Source: Chrysophaeum taylorii
Lineage: Eukaryota; Sar; Pelagophyceae; Pelagomonadales; Pelagomonadaceae
Assembly (NCBI GenBank): GCA_029834535.1
Contig: JAQMWT010000025.1
Coordinates: 1-64,000, forward strand
Length of the DNA: 64,000 nt
Direction of reading: 5' to 3'
The translations under genes and the position numbers were made by a program. Each line of letters starts with the position of its first letter. The first letter of the stretch is position 1. Below the pieces are notes generated by a model. The model searched no databases. It was not told the DNA's origin and saw only the letters and a list, made by a program, of their open reading frames with translations. This document shows, in pieces, positions 36,191-47,479 of this stretch.

Positions 36191-39100
36191 TTGTCGCCCT
36201 ACTGGTCCCTAGCAGGAAGGCGTTGCCACCCTCCTCCTCACCGTCGTCATCACCACCACCCTCGCTCTCATCCTCCACGTTGTGGTACGCCACCGGAGGC
36301 GATTGCTCCGCGTTGGCCGGCCTGGCCGTCGCATGTAGGGTCCGTAACGTAAAGACATCGTCTACAGGCACAGCCATCGAAGATGGTCGACTAGCGAACG
36401 GATTTTGTAATGTAAAAATCGTACTTTACCATCGCTTTGGCGACAGTGTAATAGTAATATAGTAAAGCGCAAAGTAAAGGAAGGAATTAGGTTTTTTTTT
36501 TTACTAACGTTTGAGTAAATGCACAACCCTGTTTTTTTTTGGCCGGATCAAGAGGGACCTCGTTATTGCGGCCGCGGTACCTGCCACGCTCGGAGGTGGT
36601 GTGCCGCTGCATCAGCGCGTCGTTGAATGCCTTTGAACGCGGCGCTAACAGTTTAGCCGCCATTTTGAAGAACGAACTGCTGGATAATTTCCAACGCATT
36701 TCCCGGCTTGTTGCGACTGAGGAGCGCGACGCGAGGCTTTCGTTCAACTGGATGGGCGTCGCGAGCCTACCGCGCTCCAGGGCGCTGGCGACTCCAAAAA
36801 AATCGTGCTAGGTCGCAAGCAGCCTCATGATTCATGACCGACCCCGTGTTGCTGTTGTGGCCGTCACCAAGACAACCAGTTCTTCCTGCTGGCCGCCTTG
36901 TTGTTGAGCCAGAAGACCTTGATATTGCCCTCCATGATTTTCTTGCCGTGGCCGCAGATGGGATGCTGCGCGGGGCGCCCAGCTCGCCGTTCCTCTTTTG
37001 TCGCGGTTGGCGTTGTTGTGGGAGCCGCGGACCTCGAACATCTCCCTCTGCCCAAGCGAGGCCATGCGACGGCGCGTCCGTCGCCACGCACCGCCGCTTC
37101 GTCTTGTCGACAGGCCGCTGGCTGGTTTTCAGTCAAAAACAACAACCGCGTTGTCAGCGTCATTCGAGTTGATGCTCGTCAGGACGGCTCGAGCCAAGCG
37201 CTGCAAGTAGGCGGGGCCGTCGTAGGCGTTGCGTTCGTGTGCGAAAGGTGCTGCGTCACCAAAAGCGATCACGTGTTGAGAGTACTACTTGGTGCTGAGA
37301 ACATGAAGGACCTCAGTTGTTGACAAAGATGCGCCATATCGGCTTAGCCATACATCGCAACGTGACTTCTAACCACAACAAACGCAGCGCGCATACCTTT
37401 ATTACGGCCGCGAAATTTGAGAATGGTTGCCAGCCGGGCGTTCAGAGATGGACCGAAACGGATCCTTTTCTCGCGTCTATATTATGGTTGTCGATGGGTT
37501 ACCATTATCTTTTCGCAGATCTTTATTAAAGTCGGCGTTGTGCAGTGCGCGTTTGCGTGGAAGTGACCGAAATTACTACGCTTGGTGCGTAGTTTTCAGA
37601 CTTTATGTGAGCACTCCTTTGGTCAGTTTATGGTGGCAGTTGAATCCAAGAAAGGACTAGCCTGCCATCTCCAAATTACTTGCAGCGTGCGTCGTAGTAT
37701 CATCAACTCCGTGTCTGGAGGGGCCTGTGACTGCTGCTGCTACTACCAAGTCGTCCATCCACACGTGCTGTGATTCCACACGACTTGTTGGTCTCCGGAT
37801 TGTGATGCGCGAATAACTCGGCACGTTTATCCTGATGCAGCGGGTGAAGTCCAGAGAAGAATTTGTTGAGGGTTTTTCGAGAACAGGGCGGGCGAAGACT
37901 CGAGAGCCCATACGAGGCCTTTATCACCAGGAAGGCTATCTCACCTTTTGGGGTGCGTCTTTCTGAACGAATCCATATGATCTTCGGCTTTTTTACTCGG
38001 TTGCTCGTAAGATGAATTTAGGAGGAGAATAGGCGCTTTAGAATTCAAACAAAGTCCTACGCGTACCACGAAGCCTGCGCCTCGAGATTCGGGTAAGCAC
38101 CGCTCTCTGTCGTGACGCCGAGAAGTAAGCGAGTAGAGAAAAAGAGTAGTCGAATCGGATGATCTGCCTTCTGGCACGATCACGAGTCTTACGACGCCCG
38201 TTGTGTCGTCACGAATGATTATACCTCCGAGCTGCTTCTTGGGTTTCTCGTCTTCAGACGCAGAGACGCATTGTCGAGGTCACCAATCTTTCAGACGTCA
38301 GCCCCGTCGCCTGGCTGCTTAGCCAGCGGATCAACTGATACGTCTTCCACTCGACTGATATATCCGCGGTGCTGACCGAACAGGTGGAGGTTATTTTCGC
38401 AACCTTGGAACGCAAGTTGTTCGCTCTGATGGAAGTGAATGCCTTTAGAGTTGGAGACGCGTGCTCGCTTGGGGTTGCAACCAATTGTTTCAACACATCG
38501 GTCGCGGAGGTGAGATCGTATACATATAACTGGTCATATCAAAGACCCGACGCAGTTCCTCCGATATTTGACGCAATTCTGCCGTCGCACTCGCGTATGT
38601 TCGTGGGAATCAGCGTGTGCGCATGTTCTGCTGCTTGAGTTTGCTGACTTGGGTTGAAGGCGTCGCCCTTTGCATTGCGCGAGTTTGTTGATTGGAGCAA
38701 AAACGCCTCGTCGAGTCGAAGTTCCGCGCACGAGAGAGACTCATAGACGGACGGATCGTCTCGCGTCGAGGCAAGCTGCGACGAGATCAGCACGAGCATC
38801 GGCGATGTTGTCTTTAGCGGACAGCGTTGTGAGTCTTGCGAGGTGCATCTTACGGGATACGTGGCACCTTTGTAACGCCAAGACCTCTGAAGACAGGTGC
38901 TTGGCGTCCCGTTGGGGTAGATCATACGGGGGGAATCGGCATACTGGGCGGGACCGCGCTAAGGTTGGGCGAACGAGGATATCTGTGCTGGTCCAGCGGA
39001 CTTGGATGACGTCGCGCGCTATGATGGGAGCTCGATGGTACAACGTCGTTGGTCGCCATAAAGACTTGCGTTATCCGCAGATTGGGTGGCAGGGAAATGG

Positions 39101-39749
39101 CGCAACTGCGGCCCGAGGGGACTTGTCACTGCGGTGGACGTCGGTGCCAGAGTTGTCGGCGTCGAATTCTCGACGGGGCGTTCTTCGTCGAGCCGGTGAG
39201 CGAGGTTGTGTCCGGGGTTAACGTGCTTGGTGCAGAGCAGCTGACGCTCGTGATCGAGTCCGTTGAATCGGAAGACCTGCCATCCTGGAGGGGTCGCCGG
39301 AAAACTAACGAACGAGACACAGAGATCCGATGATGGCTACGACCGCGAGTCAGCGACCATGTTCGGCGGAATCACCCGCGAGTCGTAAAGGAATTTGTTT
39401 ACGCTGGCGATCTGATTGGTTTTGCGTCCGGTATATGCGCTCCAGTCCGGTGGTCTCGGAGGTTCTTGGCTTGAAACATCCTGGGAGTGGTTGATGATCC
39501 GGCCAGTACAACTCGGCGAGTTGCACCAGCGACTCGCGATGTAAAGCGGTGGCGTTACCAACGCACATAGCGCGGTGTGTGAGTTGGATTCGTGCTCATT
39601 GCGGTTCGGTATTCCCACCCCCCGAACGGCTAGAGATCATTTCCTCCTGAAGGGACGAGAGAGCGAACGCGAGGCGCGCGCTCGACGTGCTCGCGGGGAG
39701 AGATGTGCCGTGATCCACTTGTAGTAGAACAAGCTTCTGTACCCCGAAT
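36191..39749. other. Long interval without a recognised gene
   Basis: Short protein-like stretches occur on the minus strand near 38250-38640 (EWKTYQLIRWLSSQATG) and on the plus strand near 39165-39330 (FFVEPVSEVVSGVNVLGAE). They are isolated and unrecognised. They may be remnants of older elements or exons of an unmodelled gene. Confidence 0.3.
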
Positions 39750-40113
39750 AGCTCGTGGGTATCTTTTTTTTCTCAAACGAACCAACGAGAGGCCAGCGCA
39801 ATGCACGGGGCGTAGACTTATCCCAGCGCCGCGGCGAGGGTTGATGATCATGTTGCTCCCAGGTTATTTCTGGCGACGTGTGCTAAACGCGGCACATTTC
39901 GCGTGCGCACTGTGCTCGTATCGTAGACAACAACTGAAGACAACAACATAGGTTGGGCACCACGATTCTGCACCGTGGGACTCGGCGATGAGACCAACGT
40001 ATCTCGAGGTAAAAAGCGTAGTTACGGAGCCCACTGCCAAGAGCAGCCGCCGCTTTCTTCAGACGAGAGTCAACGTCCTCGGAGTCTCTACAGTTGCGAG
40101 AGAGTACCGGCAC
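39750..40113 (-). mobile_element. Degraded LINE reverse-transcriptase fragment
   Basis: Minus-strand frame 40113-39883 contains VLSRNCRDSEDVDSRLKKAA and ends AQCAREMCRV, matching blocks of the LINE at 12147-12986 (VLSRDCRDDSDVDARIKKAS and AQCARVMCRV). The part between is shortened. Beyond 39883, in another frame, a weak match to the RRQLRW block continues to about 39750. It is therefore an old, deleted and frameshifted fragment of the same LINE group. Confidence 0.6.
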
Positions 40114-40668
40114 CGCGGGGATACGACGACCGTTTCAATCCAGCAGGGATCAGGCCCGGCTCTGCGTCCGGCGTCTTCTCGTCGTCGACAACATCGCGCT
40201 CTCCGTCGTCGTCGCCGACACGGCGCCGCGACGACAGTCAGTAGGGTGCGGCATCGCCTTGGGGTCGTTTCCTCGGCTCCAAAGATACGTCCGTCGCTTT
40301 TCGGCGGCGGCGTCCGCCATTTTCTTCGGTCGCCCCTGCCTCCTCTCAGCACGCTTGTCACTTTGAATCCCCTTGCCTTCGTGCGACGCTTTCGCTGCAC
40401 CCACACTCAGACCAAACTGTTGCAACGTTGTCTGACGTGTAGCGAACTAACCCGACTTTCTCATTGGCTGCGCTTACGTGGTTTCTCTGACGTGCAGCGA
40501 GCTAAGCGAGCTGCGTGCAAACCATGCTCGTCCATTGCTCGAGTCGAGTCTTGAAAGCCGAAGCTTAATTGCCAGAAACCTGCTTCCACACTAACCCGAT
40601 CCCGCCGCTTTAAAAATTAATGGTACAATAGCGTGACTATAGAAAGAAGATGTTCGCAACGCGTCCTC

Positions 40669-42036
40669 CTAGTATGTATAGTCCTCTTCCTCGAGGATGG
40701 CCTGGATGTTGTTGAGCCACGCGTCGTCGTCATACGTCGTCGTCGTCGTCGTCATCGTTGGCAACGGTGGTGGCTTGGGGGCCGTTTGTACTTCCGGTAC
40801 GACCTCGTCTTCTTTGACCTCCGGAGACCGATTAAGGGCCGCGAGGGCCCCAGCGGCCAAAACGCCAAAAGCGACTTCGAAGAAGCCGCCAACTTCCTCG
40901 ACCACAACCGCGGCGGGAGCAACGCTCCGCGACCTCGAGAGCGCCCACTCGACGTCTGTCGCGAGGGTCTCGAGGTCGCTGCGGGCGGCTTCGATCGCCG
41001 AACGCTCGCGCTCGGCCCACGTCGGACCGGGTTCAGTAGTCTTCGTCGCCGGCGCCGGCTCCAACAGCAAGGGCCGCGCCTCGCCGGGCTCCATCGGATT
41101 GTCGAGGAAGTGCGTCCGGAGGTCTTTGCCATCGATGGCGCACTTCGCGATCGAAAATAAGTCTGACCCGGGAGCGACCAGGACGATAGTCTCGCCGCAG
41201 TGCATCGTTTCGGTCTTCGACAGTACCTGCCGGATCCGAGCGAACGCGTCGTCCACGCTCTCGGCATACGCGCCGTCCTCGCCTACGGGATTTTATGGTT
41301 CGCTTGTTGCGCACAAAATTAGGATGCAAGACATCCAGCTTGTTTGTTGCGCACAACCAGAGGATGCAAGACCTCGCGATGATGCACGCGCGCATGCAGG
41401 TTGTTTGTTGCGCACAACCAGAGGATGCAAGACTTCGTGATGATGCACGCGGGTAACAGAACAACAACCAGAGGATGCAAGACCTCGTGATGATGCACAC
41501 TCGGGTAACAGAACCGCGCGCAGTCACGAACCTTCCGGCGGCTTGAGGTACCTGCTGCGCGAGTCGTAGAGAGCGTGGAGCTCGGGGATCCGCGAGAGGC
41601 GCTCTCCCTCGTGGGCCCCAAAGCCCCGCGCGTCGAGAAGGGAAAACTCTGGGACGAATCGCTCGTTTGTGGTCCCGAAACGATCCCGAAGAATTTGAGC
41701 CGTCTCCTCGCTACTCCGAGCGGTGGAATAGTAAATCAACGGATTCTCCAACGACACCGCACACCCGTGGGCCTGCTCGACCCCCCGCGCCGTCAGCGAG
41801 TTCCTTTCCACCGACATCTTCGTCGCTGCGTTGGTGTCGATAACGTCCTCCGCGTCGGCAACCGATTCGGCGGCGCGGACGAACACGTACTCGTTTCGTA
41901 GAGGCGCGCGCGGCGGCATCACGAGGAGCCCGGTGATACCCGTCGATGGCGCGGCGACGCTGCCGACGAGACCGATTGCCGACCGCCGCGTCACGTCGAA
42001 CGCCGCGCTCTCCGTCAACAACCACACCAACAACAT
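40669..42036 (-). CDS. Histidine-phosphatase-fold protein lacking both catalytic histidines, probably plastid-targeted
   Basis: Two exons on the minus strand (42036-41532 and 41282-40669), 372 residues. The fold is that of phosphoglycerate-mutase/histidine-phosphatase proteins: LTARGVEQAHG, YYSTARSSEETAQILRDRF, LLDARGFGAHEGE, and after the intron ESVDDAFARIRQVL and HCGETIVLVAPGSDL. The phospho-acceptor motif, normally R-H-G/A-E, reads R-A-A-E (from residue 54). The second histidine motif, normally SHGD, reads APGSD (about 204-208). The usual chemistry should be absent, so a binding or scaffold role is likelier. The N-terminus MLLVWLLTESAAF followed by DVTRRSAIG resembles the signal-plus-transit peptide of heterokont plastid proteins. 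The C-terminus has a charged helix, a hydrophobic segment (FFEVAFGVLAAGALAAL) and an acidic tail, so it may be membrane-anchored. The ATG at 42036 is the first in frame. Confidence 0.75.
41283..41531 (-). repeat. Intron of the phosphatase-like gene, built of tandem repeats
   Basis: A 249-bp intron with donor GTTCGT and acceptor CCGTAG. Splicing restores a continuous frame (PPEG-EDGAYAESVDD). About four copies of a unit of roughly 55-65 bp containing ACAACCAGAGGATGCAAGAC and, in later copies, GTGATGATGCAC fill most of it. The array was probably generated by local duplication. Confidence 0.75.
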
Positions 42037-42057
42037 TTTTCTTCCTTCGTCGTCGGG

Positions 42058-42257
42058 TTGTACTTCAATCACCGGACCGAAGATCCGTTGAGTGAAGCTT
42101 TTGACCCGAAACTGAAAGTGCAAGGCGGTCGACAGAAGAAATCCTCGGGCCAACAGGCGAAGCTAAGGGTGATCGAGCTCGCGGCTGCCGAGTGTCGCGT
42201 CCAGGCCGAGCTGATCGAGGGGCTGAGGGAGCGGGTTGCGGCCCTCGAACACCGACA
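42058..42257 (+). CDS. Possible coiled-coil exon, divergent from the phosphatase-like gene
   Basis: Plus-strand frame with KLRVIELAAAECRVQAELIE and a following leucine-heptad stretch, ending at a good donor (GTGAGT at 42258). Further coding-like sequence occurs downstream (about 42480-42700, AQVRVKRGGEVDAQHAS). It lies only about 20 bp from the start of the minus-strand gene, so the pair would share a bidirectional promoter and overlapping 5' regions. No family recognised and the exon start is not defined. Confidence 0.3.
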
Positions 42258-42700
42258 AAGTGTGAGTACCGCTGTCTGGCAAGGAATCCAGCAAGGGCGC
42301 GCGGGTTGCGCCTTCGGAAATTCCCGATGTCCTGGCATCATCAGTCGTCGAGGTGGTCCGGAGCGTGCGAGTGCCATGGAGCTTCCGTCCGAACGCTTCG
42401 TTCGCGCTCCGAGATATGCGTCTTTCGCGAGACTGTCGTTTCCCTCGAGCTGCGGTGACGTCCGTCGCCGCTCGACGACAACGAGTTCGCGACCGCCCAA
42501 GTTCGCGTCAAACGTGGCGGCGAAGTAGACGCTCAGCACGCATCTCCGACCAAAGCGCGGCTGGCGAGGCCGAGGCGATCGCCGATCATCGGTTCGCCGA
42601 CCCACCAGCTCGTTCGTCAAGTTCACCAGGAGCGGTACGGAGCCGACGCTGCGACGGTTCTCGCGCGAGCCTTCTTCTTCTTCTTCAGAGTCTGTCAGGA

Positions 42701-43516
42701 TAATCAACAACGACAGCCGAGTACGAGACCTTCGACGCCGGATCTATCTCCCCCGCGCGCCTTCTTTCTCTTCTCCTGTCCTCCTCACTTTCCCGCATCT
42801 GTTGGTGGTGCGCCCGCGATGCCTGTTCCGGCTCGCGGGTGCTGATGAGCTACGGGTGTTGACAGTTTGTCCCTCCTCCATCTTTCCCTCACACCGCTAT
42901 ACTCTCGCCTCGCTCCACGCCATCTGACCTGCCACTCGTCTCGAATGCTCCCGTTCGCACCCAACCCCCCTGGCAGTCGCCTTTAAACCCCCCAAAATAA
43001 CGAACGCCCTCTGCGTGTCGAGATTCTGCATCTTGCGGACTGCAAAACGGGGAGGTCTACTGAAATTCAGGGGGTGTCTGGCGTCGGCGTGTAGTCCGCT
43101 GCTGACTCCCGGCAAACAGTGTGATTCATAGAGCGGGGGAAGGGGCGCCGAGACCACCAGAAAGAAAGAAAGACCACGGCGGTGGTCTCCTGGCAGGCCG
43201 TGACGCGAGATTCGGCATCGTTTTACGTCGGGTCCTCGTGATGCTGGTCAACTTGATGGCGAGGGTGGCTTGCGTACATGTAGGGGAGAAAACGATGGCA
43301 TGCGCGTCGTAGTACTCTTGCGAGTTGGGCTCGAATTGGAAATGCACAGGCTACTAGCAAGGGCCGTGGACCTCGTGCTTGCGGTGCGCCTCGACCTTTA
43401 AGATGTGCACCTTCTGCTGTTATTAAGGCGACAGAGCTCGAGATCCAGAAAGTCCCGCCGTGTCGCTGCCCACGGATTGAGTTCGTACGAGCTCCTACAC
43501 CTCATTTCTGACTCCA
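42701..43516. other. Unassigned interval
   Basis: Short shadow frames only. No domain, RNA gene or element end recognised. Confidence 0.4.
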
Positions 43517-44278
43517 TTACGACACATTACAGTTTCCATGGCCAAATAATGATGAAGCTCCCGCTTTCCCGGCGGCATCCTCGAGACCCGTCGCGGCGGC
43601 ATCCTCGAGTCCCATCCTGATATCTTTGCAAATTTTCATTGCCCAAAGCTTATCCCACGGCTTTCCTGAGAGTTTGGCGCGCACAAGCACGCGGAAATCC
43701 ACTTCGCGGCCCCGAGTTTTGAGCGTCACTTGGAGCTTTAGAGGTCGTTGCGGCATTTGTTGAACTTGATGCGAGTCGATAGTCCATAATGCTTTCTTTG
43801 TATGTTTCCCTGATCCTTGGATGTGATATCGAGGCACTTCTGTTTGAACAGATGTAGTCTGGGTATTTACTACGACCATCGATGCTTCGGCGACGCCCGC
43901 GTTTGCTCCGAGTCGAGGTTGCACGCCCGCCGTTTTTGACTGTGATACGATGTCCTTTTCTTCACCACCATCAATTGGATGCAAGTCCATAATGACCGCA
44001 TCTTTAAATTCAAGCGACAGCTTTGCAAACAGCAAGTGGCGCCCGGGTACTTGTACGTGAATCTTCCATTCCAGATCGATGACGGTGCACGCGGTGGATT
44101 CGATCTCAATTTTGCTCAGCGCTTGCCGAGTGAGAATAACACGACACGCTTTGAGTTCCTTTTCAAGCACGATGTGCTCGTCTGCGGATAACGTGGTGGT
44201 GTCGCCCGCAAGTTGGTGCTCCTGCGTTCTGTCGAACTCAAAATGTTCGTCCACAAGTGTTGATGATGTGTGCAGCAT
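43517..44278 (-). CDS. Hypothetical protein, 253 residues
   Basis: Minus-strand frame from an ATG at 44278, open for 253 codons. It has mixed composition with alternating hydrophobic stretches typical of a beta-rich fold (IESTACTVIDLEWKIHVQVP, LLFAKLSLEFKDAVIMDLHP) and a charged C-terminal part ending in an imperfect repeat (GLEDAAATGLEDAAGKAG). I do not recognise the family. It lies next to the Helitron-like remnant, so it may be a transposon passenger or an exon of a larger gene. Sequence composition and length make a chance frame less likely than for its neighbours. Confidence 0.4.
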   Translation of the reverse strand: MLHTSSTLVDEHFEFDRTQEHQLAGDTTTLSADEHIVLEKELKACRVILTRQALSKIEIESTACTVIDLEWKIHVQVPGRHLLFAKLSLEFKDAVIMDLHPIDGGEEKDIVSQSKTAGVQPRLGANAGVAEASMVVVNTQTTSVQTEVPRYHIQGSGKHTKKALWTIDSHQVQQMPQRPLKLQVTLKTRGREVDFRVLVRAKLSGKPWDKLWAMKICKDIRMGLEDAAATGLEDAAGKAGASSLFGHGNCNVS

Positions 44279-44523
44279 CTTCGGCGCAAAAAAAACTCCG
44301 ACTGGCAAACACTACCGTCCACCTTGTTGGTTTGGTTTAGTTTAGCCCTCCAGTTGAAGAGAACGAGCCCGGGGAAAGCGCCGATCGAGACTTTCTCGAC
44401 GAGGACATTCCTAACTTGTAAAGGAATGAGGTGTTTTGTCTGTTTGTTCCCATGTGAAGGTCCGTTGGGAACGTATGTCTGTCTATTAAGGGTTTAGGCT
44501 CAGGTAGGCACGAGAGCCAAGCA

Positions 44524-45513
44524 TTGATCCACCACCAAGCCGTCGTCTACGGCGACCTCGCAGACTATTTCCACGACCCGCGGCGGCGGCTCTTTCAGCG
44601 CACCATTCTCACGCCCCGTCGAAACGACGTTGCCGATGCTGACAACGCGCGCATGAATGACCGCGGCCTATTTTTCCCGGAGAAGACGAGGCATCGGAGT
44701 TCTTCTTTTCGGCCGACTTGACTTGGTCGGAAGACGACGACGCCTCGCTCTTTGCAGTCTTCGAGTTTCTCAACTCCCTGACAATCAACAGCATGTCGAC
44801 TTTGAGTGCGAGCTTAAGGTGTCTTCGCAACCTCGACCCGTCGCACGGCCACTGCAACGGCACCCGATACATCATCAATCGTGTCGTTGTCACCGAGGCA
44901 CCTCCAACCACTATCCCTTAAGGCCCGCCTACGCCAAACGATCAACAAGAACCAGGGCCAGACGCCCCGCAAGGTCGGCGTCCTCTTGCCCAAGCCCGTC
45001 TTCTGCCACGTCCAGCTCTACGTGGCTCTCTTTTCAATCCGCAACCCCGAGGATATCCTCCTCCTCTTCTGGGTCGACGACTCCACCCTACCCCACACGT
45101 GCTGCGCAATACCGATAAGCCCCCTCCCGGCGTCTACGCGCGCACTGTCGTCTACGGCGAGGTCCTCGGGTAGCCGCCCTCTCTCCCGCAGCAGAGTCGT
45201 CGGGTTGGACTAGGTGAACTTACTGGGACCAGGTGAGCTTACTGGGGTTAGAGATTGGGCGTAGGTGAACTTACTGAGGCCAGGTGAACTTACTGGGGCC
45301 AGGTGAGCTTACTGGGGTTTTAGGAGTAAACTCAAAGGTTAGCGAACGCGCGCTGATCAAAGCAGCTTAGATTGGCGGCGGTGGTGAGAGCGTCGAGCTG
45401 AAATGAGTCGAGCTGAAATGAGAGTGGAGTGGGTGGGTGTAAGGGTCCCCAGTAAGGGAAATTACTGGGGTTAGAGATTGGGACTAGGTGAACTTACTGG
45501 CCTGCACTTGTTA
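44524..45513 (+). mobile_element. Helitron/PIF1-like helicase remnant, right copy
   Basis: Plus-strand counterpart of the 26-kb remnant, kept slightly longer at its 5' side. It includes a helicase block FQRTILTPRRNDVADADNAR (about 44597-44656), [18 protein letters not shown] (about 44823-44880), then [19 protein letters not shown] and [13 protein letters not shown] (about 44940-45035). The same internal shortening between CNGTRY and QGQT as in the left copy shows that both derive from one already-deleted progenitor. The 3' part is the inverted CAGTAAGTTCACCT repeat array (45205-45500), and the shared end is GGCCTGCACTTGTTA at 45513. Beyond it, the two copies diverge at once. Confidence 0.6.
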
Positions 45514-45879
45514 TGCTTTATTAATTCTCTAAACAGCGGAGAGAACGGTACCCTGAAACTAGAACCCTAACTTGTTCATATTAAGAAGGCTGAAGCAGGG
45601 GCTGATGGTCGTAAAGAGATGCCGTCTTGGGATTCGTTTAACGACGCGACGGCCTACAGTGGGGAACTGTACCAGGAGCTCGCCCACTATCTGGTCAATG
45701 TACAAGTCCGAGGGGCCGGCAACCAAAGGCGAGCCGTCGTGCGCTCTCCGGTCGGCCCAAAGCATGCTGTGGCGGTAGCCCTTGCACCGCTTTCCTTACC
45801 CCTCGTTCTTTGGAATTCCTTTTCTCTCTACGCCTGTTTACTGGACTGTCCCTCGCCACTGACGCACGTATTTGCAACG
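45514..45879. other. Unassigned interval with a short open frame
   Basis: Plus frame from ATG 45619 begins MPSWDSFNDATAYSGELYQE, which looks protein-like for about 50 codons before losing character. No family recognised. Confidence 0.25.
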
Positions 45880-46080
45880 CCATCTGGCGGTTACTCTTTT
45901 CAAATCGACCAATCTCAACCATAAATCATCTCGCGAGTCTTCGGCTTGAAGCTCGTGGGCAGTTTGGAGGTTGGACGACGGCAAGGAAGCGCTCCTCAAC
46001 CCGCTCGGCACCCTCGAGACGTCGAGGGCAGGTTAAGAAGTTAGTGCGCGCAATCCTTTCTTGCCGCAGGTGGTGGAGGA
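45880..46080 (+). mobile_element. Z element fragment, copy 2
   Basis: About 190 bp that are the inverted counterpart of 5637-5830 inside Copia-A, sharing TTTCAAATCGA, GAAGCGCTCCTCAACCCGCT and CGGCACCCTCGAGACGTCGA. Only the 3' part of the zinc-finger element is present here. Confidence 0.7.
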
Positions 46081-46549
46081 TACGAAATATCGCTACATCG
46101 GTAATATCTCCGAACCTGCGTCCGCAAGCCAAGCGTTTGGTACATCACAAGCACCGTTGCCGCGGGGATTGATCACCCCTGAAGCTCTTCAAGGCGCTCA
46201 AGAGAAGGCGAGCACGAGTTACGTGTTCCATACGGTCGTCGACGAGATCGTACGTTAGCGTGAAGACACGCACATCATCAAGGGGACCCCGACCGAGGCA
46301 GTGACACTCGGGATCGCCACCAGTTTGGGAGCTGAGTGGCAGAAGAAGAAGCTTCGCGACGTTGTCCGATGAGGAACGTCGAGCGCAGCATACGAATTCG
46401 TATATTAGTGCGCAACCAAGAGACGAGCAGTACTCGTCCCACAAGCCCGAAGAGAACAAGCACCCGGTCACCGGAGGAGAGCGAGCGGAGTCGAAGAAAA
46501 CGGGCCGAGCCAAGAAATAGCAAGCGATAGAAAAAGAAGTTCGGCGACG

Positions 46550-47479
46550 ATGCCGAAGCGGAAAACACTCCGAGAAACGCAGGTCGTCCCCGCCGAGAGA
46601 GAAGGGGCAGGCGAGAAAGAGTCCCCGCCGACGCAGCCGCACGCGCCGGCGCCGGCCGCCGAAGATTTGCGGGGCCGGGAGACCGAAATACCGGCGGAAG
46701 CCGAAGAGAAAAAGGAGGACGAGTCGACGGGCGAGCAGCCAAGCGCCACGACCACGACTCGACCCGAACCAGGAGACGAGCGTCACGCCGAGAGCTCGCA
46801 AGAGATTCGGGAGCTGCGAGAGGTGGTGTCGCTGCGCCAAAACCAACTGCAGCATCGAGCCAGGCAAGACGAAGAAGTGCGAAGTCTGTTGCAAGAACGG
46901 ATCCGAACACAAGACGAGGAGATTCGGAAGCAAGCGCAGGAGCGCGAGGAAAAGCGCGGCCTGCTAGCCCAAGAGATTGCGGCACAAATCGAGAAGGAGG
47001 TGACAGCGCGATTCGAAGCCGCCAACGTCGAAGAGAAGGAAGCTCTCAAGGACGAGCTCCGGCACGCTCGAGAGGCCGCGGCGACCCACATCCGAGATCT
47101 CCGGGTGGAATTACGCGCGTTAAAGGAGCTTCGAGAGCCGCGCGCGGAACCACCTCGATCCGAAGCATCCTGCGAGTCGGATCGCTACGAATCCGATTCG
47201 GAGCCGCCCTCGCCCAAAGAGCCACCGTCTCGAAGCGTGGAGCGAGCGAGCCGCCAGCGAGCTCACGACCGCCAGCGAGCTCACGAGGAAGAAGAGAAGG
47301 AGCCAAGTGAGGCCGACAAGATCGTCGCCGCGTTGGTAAAGGCAGTCGCGGGACAAGGCCCATTTGCCACTCCGACCCCCCGAGATTGCGCGTACCCGGC
47401 AGCTCCGAGGAACGGGCGTCTCAAACTGGAGATGCTCCCTCCTTGCGCATCGCCGCGCTGTCTTACGATCTCCATCTAA
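46550..47479 (+). CDS. Hypothetical coiled-coil protein, 309 residues
   Basis: Plus-strand frame from an ATG at 46550. An acidic, Pro/Glu-rich start (1-80) is followed by a long predicted coiled coil (about 82-195, for example IRELREVVSLRQNQLQHR and EEIRKQAQEREEKRGLLAQE), then a Ser/Glu-rich, basic C-terminal part. The coiled coil could mediate oligomerisation. Similar charged coiled-coil proteins occur as retrotransposon gag-like products, and the frame sits between element fragments, so it may be mobile-element derived. No nucleic-acid-binding knuckle or catalytic domain is visible. Upstream, 46061-46375 contains further protein-like sequence in another frame (TEAVTLGIATSLGAEWQKKK). Confidence 0.4.
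   Translation: MPKRKTLRETQVVPAEREGAGEKESPPTQPHAPAPAAEDLRGRETEIPAEAEEKKEDESTGEQPSATTTTRPEPGDERHAESSQEIRELREVVSLRQNQLQHRARQDEEVRSLLQERIRTQDEEIRKQAQEREEKRGLLAQEIAAQIEKEVTARFEAANVEEKEALKDELRHAREAAATHIRDLRVELRALKELREPRAEPPRSEASCESDRYESDSEPPSPKEPPSRSVERASRQRAHDRQRAHEEEEKEPSEADKIVAALVKAVAGQGPFATPTPRDCAYPAAPRNGRLKLEMLPPCASPRCLTISI

Noticed and set aside
40697-41440. A 247-codon plus-strand frame
   Set aside because: It is antisense to the phosphatase-like gene, whose domain motifs are on the minus strand, and it runs into the intron repeats.
46145-46985. Long minus-strand frames opposite the coiled-coil protein
   Set aside because: Leu/Arg/Ser-rich composition expected from the complement of Glu/Arg-rich coding sequence.
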